DNA of 64,000 nucleotides from JAPOXR01 sp965221935 (GTDB taxonomy: Bacteria > Pseudomonadota > Alphaproteobacteria > Rhodobacterales > Rhodobacteraceae). The notes under the pieces are model-generated. The model had not been told where the DNA came from, did not search any database, and saw only the letters and a program-made list of their open reading frames with translations. Below are positions 9,888-18,649 of this stretch, piece by piece (the stretch's first letter is position 1; each line of letters opens with the position of its first letter). The translations under genes and the position numbers were made by a program. The stretch spans positions 17,143-81,142 of the forward strand of contig CBDCSZ010000065.1 in assembly GCA_965221935.1 (NCBI GenBank), written 5' to 3'.

Positions 9888-10742
9888 GTCGGGTAGGACA
9901 CTGGCGCGCGCACCATAGGTCACGTTTCCAGCGTCCCCCCTAAAATTCCGGACTTCCGGTTTTCCCGGGTCCGGCTTCAAGCGTCAGGCACCCCCGCAGG
10001 AGTTCGTTACGGTGCCTTCCGCGACATCCGCCACGCTCAAGGCTGACCCAGCCATACCCGTGGCATCATCCCGCGTTTACGCCGCCCTTCGGCTCGACAG
10101 CGCCACCCCTTTCAACCGGGGTGGTATCCTCGGTCGGCGCCGGGCTCTGAGTCCCGGCATGACCTGCCGTCTTCGCCACCTGAGCCCAGAGGCCCTCGCT
10201 CCGGACGGGTTGTGTTATTCCGTCCATCACCGCTTAATCGGCCTCATCCGCCAGTCAGGAGGACTCCGCGTCCTTTCCCGTACTCCGGTTATGGACACGG
10301 TCCTTGACATTCGAGGGTCACAACATCCTGTCTGTCCTCCTCACCTTCCGGACTTTCACCACTGAACCCTCCGGGATTGCCGCCACCTGTACGCCGGGCG
10401 ATCCGATGCGTGCATCTCAGTTCTTCCGCACCGGCACTGGCCATCGGGCAGAGCGGAGACCCTTGGCATCCTCCAATACCCCCGCAAGTCGGATTCCATG
10501 CGGGGAGCGTTTTTTCGACGCTTCATACGGACGTTCGCTTTCGCTACGGCCCTCCCGGTTGTTCGCCTCCCTGTCCGACCGGACCAGAGGGACATCGTCC
10601 TCCCAGCCCACAGAGGCTTTTACGTCCCCGCTTCCGGACGCCGGGTCACCCCGACACCCGTGGGGATATGACTACGACGCCAAACTGAGAATTGCGCCGG
10701 CGGGACTTCCACCCGCAAGTTCAGCAGCTAGTCTCGCTGCAC
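9888..10742 (-). repeat. inner ORF-less group II intron-like unit 1 of 6
   Basis: 855 bp. On the minus strand it begins GTGCAGCGAG (compare the GUGYG group II start). It carries a domain I-like GCGGGTGGAAGTCCCGC stem near the 5' end. It ends with a domain V-like hairpin (AGCCGGACCCGGGAAAACCGG closing on AAGTCCGG, about 9945-9980) and a domain VI-like stem (GGACGCTGG pairing with CCAGTGTCC), then CCTACCCGAC. Many overlapping open frames exist in all frames, but none resembles a protein or has a plausible start. This unit is the 3'-most copy on the sense strand; its 3' flank is GAACGAACCCCC. Confidence 0.65.
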
Positions 10743-11597
10743 GTCGGGTAGGACACTGGCGCGCGCACCATAGGTCACGTTTCCAGCGTCCCCCCTAAAA
10801 TTCCGGACTTCCGGTTTTCCCGGGTCCGGCTTCAAGCGTCAGGCACCCCCGCAGGAGTTCGTTACGGTGCCTTCCGCGACATCCGCCACGCTCAAGGCTG
10901 ACCCAGCCATACCCGTGGCATCATCCCGCGTTTACGCCGCCCTTCGGCTCGACAGCACCACCCCTTTCAACCGGGGTGGTATCCTCGGTCGGCGCCGGGC
11001 TCTGAGTCCCGGCATGACCTGCCGTCTTCGCCACCTGAGCCCAGAGGCCCTCGCTCCGGACGGGTTGTGTTATTCCGTCCATCACCGCTTAATCGGCCTC
11101 ATCCGCCAGTCAGGAGGACTCCGCGTCCTTTCCCGTACTCCGGTTATGGACACGGTCCTTGACATTCGAGGGTCACAACATCCTGTCTGTCCTCCTCACC
11201 TTCCGGACTTTCACCACTGAACCCTCCGGGATTGCCGCCACCTGTACGCCGGGCGATCCGATGCGTGCATCTCAGTTCTTCCGCACCGGCACTGGCCATC
11301 GGGCAGAGCGGAAACCCTTGGCATCCTCCAATACCCCCGCAAGTCGGATTCCATGCGGGGAGCGTTTTTTCGACGCTTCATACGGACGTTCGCTTTCGCT
11401 ACGGCCCTCCCGGTTGTTCGCCTCCCTGTCCGACCGGACCAGAGGGACATCGTCCTCCCAGCCCACAGAGGCTTTTACGTCCCCGCTTCCGGACGCCGGG
11501 TCACCCCGACACCCGTGGGGATATGACTACGACGCCAAACTGAGAATTGCGCCGGCGGGACTTCCACCCGCAAGTTCAGCAGCTAGTCTCGCTGCAC
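10743..11597 (-). repeat. inner ORF-less group II intron-like unit 2 of 6
   Basis: 855 bp, directly abutting units 1 and 3 with no spacer. Nearly identical to unit 1, with single-base differences, for example AGCACCACC instead of AGCGCCACC near 10957 and GCGGAAACCC instead of GCGGAGACCC near 11310. Same 5' GTGCAG, domain V/VI-like 3' part and CTACCCGAC end. Confidence 0.65.
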
Positions 11598-12453
11598 GTC
11601 GGGTAGGACACTGGCGCGCGCACCATAGGTCACGTTTCCAGCGTCCCCCCTAAAATTCCGGACTTCCGGTTTTCCCGGGTCCGGCTTCAAGCGTCAGGCA
11701 CCCCCGCAGGAGTTCGTTACGGTGCCTTCCGCGACATCCGCCACGCTCAAGGCTGACCCAGCCATACCCGTGGCATCATCCCGCGTTTACGCCGCCCTTC
11801 GGCTCGACAGCGCCACCCCTTTCAACCGGGGTGGTATCCTCGGTCGGCGCCGGGCTCTGAGTCCCGGCATGACCTGCCGTCTTCGCCACCTGAGCCCAGA
11901 GGCCCTCGCTCCGGACGGGTTGTGTTATTCCGTCCATCACCGCTTAATCGGCCTCATCCGCCAGTCAGGAGGACTCCGCGTCCTTTCCCGTACTCCGGTT
12001 ATGGACACGGTCCTTGACATTCGAGGGTCACAACATCCTGTCTGTCCTCCTCACCTTCCGGACTTTCACCACTGAACCCTCCGGGATTGCCGCCACCTGT
12101 ACGCCGGGCGATCCGATGCGTGCATCTCAGTTCTTCCGCACCGGCACTGGCCATCGGGCAGAGCGGAAACCCTTGGCATCCTCCAATACCCCCGCAAGTC
12201 GGATTCCATGCGGGGAGCGTTTTTTTCGACGCTTCATACGGACGTTCGCTTTCGCTACGGCCCTCCCGGTTGTTCGCCTCCCTGTCCGACCGGACCAGAG
12301 GGACATCGTCCTCCCAGCCCACAGAGGCTTTTACGTCCCCGCTTCCGGACGCCGGGTCACCCCGACACCCGTGGGGATATGACTACGACGCCAAACTGAG
12401 AATTGCGCCGGCGGGACTTCCACCCGCAAGTTCAGCAGCTAGTCTCGCTGCAC
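11598..12453 (-). repeat. inner ORF-less group II intron-like unit 3 of 6
   Basis: 856 bp; the extra base is a seventh T in a plus-strand T run near 12221-12228. Otherwise it matches unit 1 closely and carries the GCGGAAACCC variant. Confidence 0.65.
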
Positions 12454-13308
12454 GTCGGGTAGGACACTGGCGCGCGCACCATAGGTCACGTTTCCAGCGT
12501 CCCCCCTAAAATTCCGGACTTCCGGTTTTCCCGGGTCCGGCTTCAAGCGTCAGGCACCCCCGCAGGAGTTCGTTACGGTGCCTTCCGCGACATCCGCCAC
12601 GCTCAAGGCTGACCCAGCCATACCCGTGGCATCATCCCGCGTTTACGCCGCCCTTCGGCTCGACAGCACCACCCCTTTCAACCGGGGTGGTATCCTCGGT
12701 CGGCGCCGGGCTCTGAGTCCCGGCATGACCTGCCGTCTTCGCCACCTGAGCCCAGAGGCCCTCGCTCCGGACGGGTTGTGTTATTCCGTCCATCACCGCT
12801 TAATCGGCCTCATCCGCCAGTCAGGAGGACTCCGCGTCCTTTCCCGTACTCCGGTTATGGACACGGTCCTTGACATTCGAGGGTCACAACATCCTGTCTG
12901 TCCTCCTCACCTTCCGGACTTTCACCACTGAACCCTCCGGGATTGCCGCCACCTGTACGCCGGGCGATCCGATGCGTGCATCTCAGTTCTTCCGCACCGG
13001 CACTGGCCATCGGGCAGAGCGGAAACCCTTGGCATCCTCCAATACCCCCGCAAGTCGGATTCCATGCGGGGAGCGTTTTTTCGACGCTTCATACGGACGT
13101 TCGCTTTCGCTACGGCCCTCCCGGTTGTTCGCCTCCCTGTCCGACCGGACCAGAGGGACATCGTCCTCCCAGCCCACAGAGGCTTTTACGTCCCCGCTTC
13201 CGGACGCCGGGTCACCCCGACACCCGTGGGGATATGACTACGACGCCAAACTGAGAATTGCGCCGGCGGGACTTCCACCCGCAAGTTCAGCAGCTAGTCT
13301 CGCTGCAC
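12454..13308 (-). repeat. inner ORF-less group II intron-like unit 4 of 6
   Basis: 855 bp, head-to-tail with neighbours. It carries the AGCACCACC and GCGGAAACCC variants, like unit 2. Confidence 0.65.
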
Positions 13309-14163
13309 GTCGGGTAGGACACTGGCGCGCGCACCATAGGTCACGTTTCCAGCGTCCCCCCTAAAATTCCGGACTTCCGGTTTTCCCGGGTCCGGCTTCA
13401 AGCGTCAGGCACCCCCGCAGGAGTTCGTTACGGTGCCTTCCGCGACATCCGCCACGCTCAAGGCTGACCCAGCCATACCCGTGGCATCATCCCGCGTTTA
13501 CGCCGCCCTTCGGCTCGACAGCACCACCCCTTTCAACCGGGGTGGTATCCTCGGTCGGCGCCGGGCTCTGAGTCCCGGCATGACCTGCCGTCTTCGCCAC
13601 CTGAGCCCAGAGGCCCTCGCTCCGGACGGGTTGTGTTATTCCGTCCATCACCGCTTAATCGGCCTCATCCGCCAGTCAGGAGGACTCCGCGTCCTTTCCC
13701 GTACTCCGGTTATGGACACGGTCCTTGACATTCGAGGGTCACAACATCCTGTCTGTCCTCCTCACCTTCCGGACTTTCACCACTGAACCCTCCGGGATTG
13801 CCGCCACCTGTACGCCGGGCGATCCGATGCGTGCATCTCAGTTCTTCCGCACCGGCACTGGCCATCGGGCAGAGCGGAGACCCTTGGCATCCTCCAATAC
13901 CCCCGCAAGTCGGATTCCATGCGGGGAGCGTTTTTTCGACGCTTCATACGGACGTTCGCTTTCGCTACGGCCCTCCCGGTTGTTCGCCTCCCTGTCCGAC
14001 CGGACCAGAGGGACATCGTCCTCCCAGCCCACAGAGGCTTTTACGTCCCCGCTTCCGGACGCCGGGTCACCCCGACACCCGTGGGGATATGACTACGACG
14101 CCAAACTGAGAATTGCGCCGGCGGGACTTCCACCCGCAAGTTCAGCAGCTAGTCTCGCTGCAC
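13309..14163 (-). repeat. inner ORF-less group II intron-like unit 5 of 6
   Basis: 855 bp, head-to-tail. It carries AGCACCACC with the GCGGAGACCC variant, a combination not seen in units 2 or 4. The copies are therefore individually distinguishable, which argues against simple assembly duplication of a single read. Confidence 0.65.
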
Positions 14164-15019
14164 GTCGGGTAGGACACTGGCGCGCGCACCATAGGTCACG
14201 TTTCCAGCGTCCCCCCTAAAATTCCGGACTTCCGGTTTTCCCGGGTCCGGCTTCAAGCGTCAGGCACCCCCGCAGGAGTTCGTTACGGTGCCTTCCGCGA
14301 CATCCGCCACGCTCAAGGCTGACCCAGCCATACCCGTGGCATCATCCCGCGTTTACGCCGCCCTTCGGCTCGACAGCGCCACCCCTTTCAACCGGGGTGG
14401 TATCCTCGGTCGGCGCCGGGCTCTGAGTCCCGGCATGACCTGCCGTCTTCGCCACCTGAGCCCAGAGGCCCTCGCTCCGGACGGGTTGTGTTATTCCGTC
14501 CATCACCGCTTAATCGGCCTCATCCGCCAGTCAGGAGGACTCCGCGTCCTTTCCCGTACTCCGGTTATGGACACGGTCCTTGACATTCGAGGGTCACAAC
14601 ATCCTGTCTGTCCTCCTCACCTTCCGGACTTTCACCACTGAACCCTCCGGGATTGCCGCCACCTGTACGCCGGGCGATCCGATGCGTGCATCTCAGTTCT
14701 TCCGCACCGGCACTGGCCATCGGGCAGAGCGGAGACCCTTGGCATCCTCCAATACCCCCGCAAGTCGGATTCCATGCGGGGAGCGTTTTTTTCGACGCTT
14801 CATACGGACGTTCGCTTTCGCTACGGCCCTCCCGGTTGTTCGCCTCCCTGTCCGACCGGACCAGAGGGACATCGTCCTCCCAGCCCACAGAGGCTTTTAC
14901 GTCCCCGCTTCCGGACGCCGGGTCACCCCGACACCCGTGGGGATATGACTACGACGCCAAACTGAGAATTGCGCCGGCGGGACTTCCACCCGCAAGTTCA
15001 GCAGCTAGTCTCGCTGCAC
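14164..15019 (-). repeat. inner ORF-less group II intron-like unit 6 of 6
   Basis: 856 bp, with a seven-T run like unit 3. It is the 5'-most copy on the sense strand. Its start GTGCAGCGAG at 15019 is preceded by GCGTTGGGAGCGG of the outer intron-like sequence, so this is the true 5' junction of the array. Confidence 0.65.
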
Positions 15020-15490
15020 CCGCTCCCAACGCTCCCGACATCGTGCAGGCCCGATGCCGGACCGGGGTCTGGATGGATCTCGCTGGCCTTCCCATTCCAG
15101 CCTGTTCCTCACACGGACGGAACCGGGCCTCCCAGGTTCCCTGGCGGTCCATCTACAGCTTTGCAACGTTCCCGCGACCCCGGACGGCCCGTCACGCCTC
15201 GCCATGGCGGCGTTTCCGGTGCTGCCCCTGCTTTTACAACCACAAAGGCACCGTCATTGATGATTTCGAGGCTCAATAGCGTTGCTTCGCTGCCCGCTGT
15301 GAACGCTTCACGACGCACGTTGTCGCACGCCATGCAACACTCGCTTCCGGCTGGCTGGCTGGCCTTTGCCGGACGGGAGTTTCACCCGCTGGACCGCGAT
15401 GTTGGGTTTCAGTATCAACTTACATCTCTACCTCCTCCCATCCAGAGCTTGGCCTGGCGCTATGTAAATTCACCATTGCGACGTTTTTTC

Positions 15491-15934
15491 TCATGCTGCG
15501 AGGGCCTGGCGGGTTGGTTTGGCGTTGTCATTGGCTGCCAGTGCGTTCCATGCGCGGCCGAACCTGCCTGAGAGGATCAGCGACCGAAAGGTCATGATCG
15601 CCTGGCCGCCCTCCATGCTCCATCGCATGCCCGAGCCCTTGAATCTTTTTGTCACGATGCTCTTGTTCGCGGCCTCGACCACACCGCTGCCGATCGGGAA
15701 ATTGCGGTCCTTCAGGGCCCGGCAGCGCATGCGCAATCTGTTCCTGCGGAAGAATTCCAGCTCCCGCTCCACATCTGCGCGGCCGCGGCCGCAACTGTCC
15801 CGCAGGCAGCGTATGGCCCGGATGACCCGTTCCACCAATGGCATTCGGATAGGTTTGCCGTTCCAAGTGCGGGTTTTTTGCGGCCTGCAAGGCGTTGATA
15901 TGACGGGACTTTCGGCGCGGGAATATTTTTTCAC
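15491..15934 (-). pseudogene. C-terminal fragment of an ISKra4-type transposase
   Basis: About the last 115 residues of the 147-codon frame match the C terminus of ISKra4-family transposases: FFRRNRLRMRCRALKDRNFP, then IGSGVVEAANKSIVTKR and SGMRWSMEGGQAIMTFR. The N-terminal three quarters are missing; the frame upstream (towards 15934) has no family resemblance. The fragment ends next to the outer intron-like sequence, and GCTATGTAAATTCACCATTG at about 15459-15478 could be the element terminus. It is a different subgroup from the two longer ISKra4-type elements in this window. Confidence 0.7.
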
Positions 15935-15996
15935 CGCCCCCTTAACAGGCGCCTGGCGATCTGCATGCTGTGGTTATACAGATGCGGGAATCGCCC

Positions 15997-16317
15997 ATGG
16001 ACCAGCGGATCATCGACCTCAATTCGACCACCTACTCGGGCCGCCGCCTGAACCGGCGGCAGATCGCCGACATCTAGGAGACCGTCGGGCTGTTCCCCAA
16101 CGACAGCCGCAACGAACCCCCGAAGACCATCTGCGGACTTTTGGGCTGGACGAAGGCGAAGGGCGACTGCAGGGTCGGGGCCTGCCTCGGGATGCTGGAG
16201 ACGCTGAAGAACCGCGGCATCCTGACGCTGCCGCCGAAACGGGAGGGCAGCGTCCGCGACATGACGCGGGCGCCGGCATGGACCTCCGCCTCCGACCCGC
16301 CAATGGCATTTCATTAG
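15997..16317 (+). pseudogene. DUF4338-type N-terminal domain remnant with in-frame stop
   Basis: Reading from the ATG at 15997 gives a protein with the DUF4338-like signature: TYSGRRLNRRQIADI, a TAG stop at 16075-16077, then ETVGLFPNDSRNE, KTICGLLGW, GACLGMLETLKNRGILTLP. Such domains occur in DruA-like and certain transposon-linked proteins. Only about 105 codons remain before the TAG at 16315. The amber codon and missing C-terminal part make it a pseudogene. It sits between transposase debris and a second copy of the same domain. Confidence 0.6.
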
Positions 16318-16440
16318 GCTGCAGTGATTTTGACGCCGCTCTGTCTGCGGCGGCAGCCATCTGATTCCACGTTCTTTTTCCGTCTGCGCCGTTTTTCCGG
16401 CTTCCGGGGTTCACATGACCGTCCCGCCGGGAGCGCAGCC

Positions 16441-16578
16441 ATGGACCCGCGGACCGAGGCCCTCAAGTCCACCGCCTTTTTCGACTGGCGTTTCACACGG
16501 CGCCAGATCGCCGACATCGCGGAGACCGTCGCGATGCTCCCGAACGACAGCCGCAACGAGCTGTCGCTTACGACTGGC
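16441..16578 (+). pseudogene. second, shorter DUF4338-type remnant
   Basis: From the ATG at 16441: FFDWRFTRRQIADIAETVAM, then LPNDSRNELS. This is the same N-terminal motif as the remnant at 15997, so the two are paralogous pieces about 440 bp apart. It loses similarity after about 45 codons. The following 225 bp up to the DUF262 gene shows no recognisable feature. Confidence 0.55.
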
Positions 16579-16804
16579 TTACGGTCATCGGCGGCAAGCC
16601 GTGACGAATTTTCCGATGAGGCCGCACCACATGTCGTCGATCGCCGAACGGTTCGGTGTGTCCGCTCTCTACAGCGATGCCCGAGTGTTGAAGATCACTA
16701 CGGCAATACTGCCGATTTCATCCGCACCCTGCGGGGTTGCTCGATTTCTGCCCGGACTTTATCCGGGAATCTGAAGCAGGTTCGAACGACAGGAGATCAT
16801 TGCG

Positions 16805-18607
16805 ATGGCATTCCAGACGCCTATCACGATCAGCGACGCGCTTGAGCGGATATACAAGCGGCAATACGCCCTGCCGGCGATCCAGCGCGAGTTCGTCTGG
16901 AGCCAGGAACAGATTTGCGCACTCTTCGACAGCCTCATGCGCGGCTATCCGATCGGCGCGTTTCTGTTCTGGGAAGTCAAGAAGAAATCGTTACGCAAGC
17001 ACAACTGGTACGAATTCATTACCCGCTACCACCAGAAGAATGATCCCCACTGCCATGAGCTAACGATAGCGGACCGCTCGCGAGGCGTCACAGCGGTCCT
17101 TGACGGGCAACAACGATTGACGGCGCTCAATATCGGAATCTATGGCAGCTACGCCGAAAAACTCCCGCGGCTGTGGTGGAACAATCCGTATGCGTTTCCG
17201 AAGCGACATCTATATCTGAATTTGACCAGAAAGGCGGATGACGACGAGACAGGCTCCGAGTTCCTGTTCAAGATGATGCCAAAGAAAGGCGCCAGTATGG
17301 TGCCCGAATGTGAAACAGCGGGTGATCCCTCGTGGTTCCGCGTGAGGGATATTCGGAAATTCCAGAAAACGACGGAGATACACAGATACCTCCAAACTCT
17401 CGAGTTGGCCGATCACCCATTAGCGTTCGACCATTTGGAACGACTTCGCGAAATAGTTTTTTCTGACAGAGTCATTTCGTTTTACGAAGAAAGAGACCAA
17501 AACGTCGATAAAGTTCTGGATATCTTCATCCGGACCAATAGCGGCGGAACGCAACTGTCCTACTCCGATCTCCTGATGAGCGTCGCCGTCGCCGCATGGA
17601 AGGGACGGAACGCGAGAGAGGAGATCCACGGCTTGGTTGATGACCTCAACGAAATCGGCGGGCAATTCCAATTCAACAAGGACATGGTGCTCAAGGCGGG
17701 ACTATTGATCTCCGACGTGACCGATATCCGTTTCAAGGTGACGAACTTCAATCGCGATAACATGGAGACGGTCGAGCGGAAATGGGAACTGATCACGGAG
17801 TCTCTGACCACGGCGGTCCAGCTGATCTCGTCGTTCGGCTTTTCAGGCATGAACTTTGCCAACCAGAATGCAGTAATGATCATCGCCTACTTTCTCAGCC
17901 GCCTCCCCGACCGAAACCGCATCCTTGATGGGGCCAGCGAAGATCGCAGGGCCTTCCGCAAGTGGTTGATAACGGTGCTGGTCAAACGCGGACTCTGGGT
18001 GAGCACCGATGCCCTGCTCGGTCGCGCCCGCAACGCCATAAGGGAACATCATGGCTCCGGGTTCGACGGTGACGCCGTCGCATCCGCGATGGCGGGTGTT
18101 GGCGGCATGGACTTCACGGACGAGGAGATAGAGGATCTCGCCGACACGTCCTATGGCGACTGGTCGGCCTATTCGCTGTTGTCGCTGCTGTTCGATCATG
18201 TCGATACGGCGAACAATGTCTTCCACATTGACCATGTGGTCCCGCGGGCGCAGGCGACGTCGGCGAGGATGGACCGCGCCGGTTTGGACGATGACGACCG
18301 CAAATACATCTCGGAGCGCATCAACCTGCTGCCTAATCTGCAACTGCTCAACGGGCGAGAAAACAAGAGCAAATCGGCGACGCTCCCGCGCCAGTGGATG
18401 GAGTCGTCGGACGCCTTCGCCGACGATCGGTCTCGAGACAGCTATGCAGCCTTGCAAGATTTGGGCGACTGGCGCGTTCTGCCTGAGAACCTCTGTGGTT
18501 TCCGCGCCTTCTACGATGCGCGGCGGCAGCGAATCGTGGACCGCCTCAAGGAACTGTTGCCCTACAGGCAGGCTCTCCAGGAATCCCGACTCCCTCCATC
18601 CGGGTAG
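16805..18607 (+). CDS. GmrSD-like DUF262/HNH protein (modification-dependent restriction, probable phage defence)
   Basis: About 600 aa. The N-terminal DUF262 domain (residues about 10-260) has ALPAIQREFVWS, GYPIGAFLFWEV and the ParB-like nucleotide-site motif LDGQQRLTAL (about 98-107). The middle is helical (FIRTNSGGTQLSYSDLLMS). The C-terminal DUF1524-type HNH region contains HIDHVVPRAQA (about 475) and NLLPNLQLLNGRENKSK. This arrangement is that of GmrS and GmrD joined in one chain, a family known to cut glucosylated or otherwise modified phage DNA in an NTP-stimulated way. AGGAG lies about 10 bases before the ATG. It looks intact and stands alone between mobile debris and an ISKra4-type element. 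Target modification is unknown. Confidence 0.85.
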   Translation: MAFQTPITISDALERIYKRQYALPAIQREFVWSQEQICALFDSLMRGYPIGAFLFWEVKKKSLRKHNWYEFITRYHQKNDPHCHELTIADRSRGVTAVLDGQQRLTALNIGIYGSYAEKLPRLWWNNPYAFPKRHLYLNLTRKADDDETGSEFLFKMMPKKGASMVPECETAGDPSWFRVRDIRKFQKTTEIHRYLQTLELADHPLAFDHLERLREIVFSDRVISFYEERDQNVDKVLDIFIRTNSGGTQLSYSDLLMSVAVAAWKGRNAREEIHGLVDDLNEIGGQFQFNKDMVLKAGLLISDVTDIRFKVTNFNRDNMETVERKWELITESLTTAVQLISSFGFSGMNFANQNAVMIIAYFLSRLPDRNRILDGASEDRRAFRKWLITVLVKRGLWVSTDALLGRARNAIREHHGSGFDGDAVASAMAGVGGMDFTDEEIEDLADTSYGDWSAYSLLSLLFDHVDTANNVFHIDHVVPRAQATSARMDRAGLDDDDRKYISERINLLPNLQLLNGRENKSKSATLPRQWMESSDAFADDRSRDSYAALQDLGDWRVLPENLCGFRAFYDARRQRIVDRLKELLPYRQALQESRLPPSG

Positions 18608-18649
18608 AAGGCGACGCAGTTCAACCGGCGCAAGCCGCGCTGGCACTGT

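Larger units (their letters stand above)
9558..15460 (-). mobile_element. outer group II intron-like sequence, split by an inner tandem array (putative twintron)
   Basis: Read on the minus strand. The 5' part (15460 down to 15020) has domain I-like features: a GGGTGAAACTCCCG stem, a CAGCCAGCCAGCCGGAAGCG segment, and a GATGGGAGGAGG start region beginning near GCGCCAGG. The 3' part (9887 down to 9558) has a domain V-like hairpin starting GAGCCGGATGC and closing GTCCGGATCTG, then a domain VI-like stem (GCGGGGCTCGGTAACGACCCCGC) and an end CTACCCGGC. Removing 9888-15019 leaves an ORF-less intron of about 770 nt. The first bases of the usual GUGYG start seem lost or altered where ISKra4-type debris abuts at about 15460. 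No maturase ORF is present. Exact ends are inferred. Confidence 0.55.

Noticed and set aside
9888..15019. Dozens of open frames of 60-208 codons on both strands of the tandem array
   Set aside because: They recur identically in every unit and in several frames at once. They lack protein families or good starts, and are explained by GC-rich structured non-coding sequence.
9888..15019. CRISPR array or satellite of coding repeats
   Set aside because: Units are 855 bp with no repeat-spacer pattern, and no reading frame is preserved with coding character.
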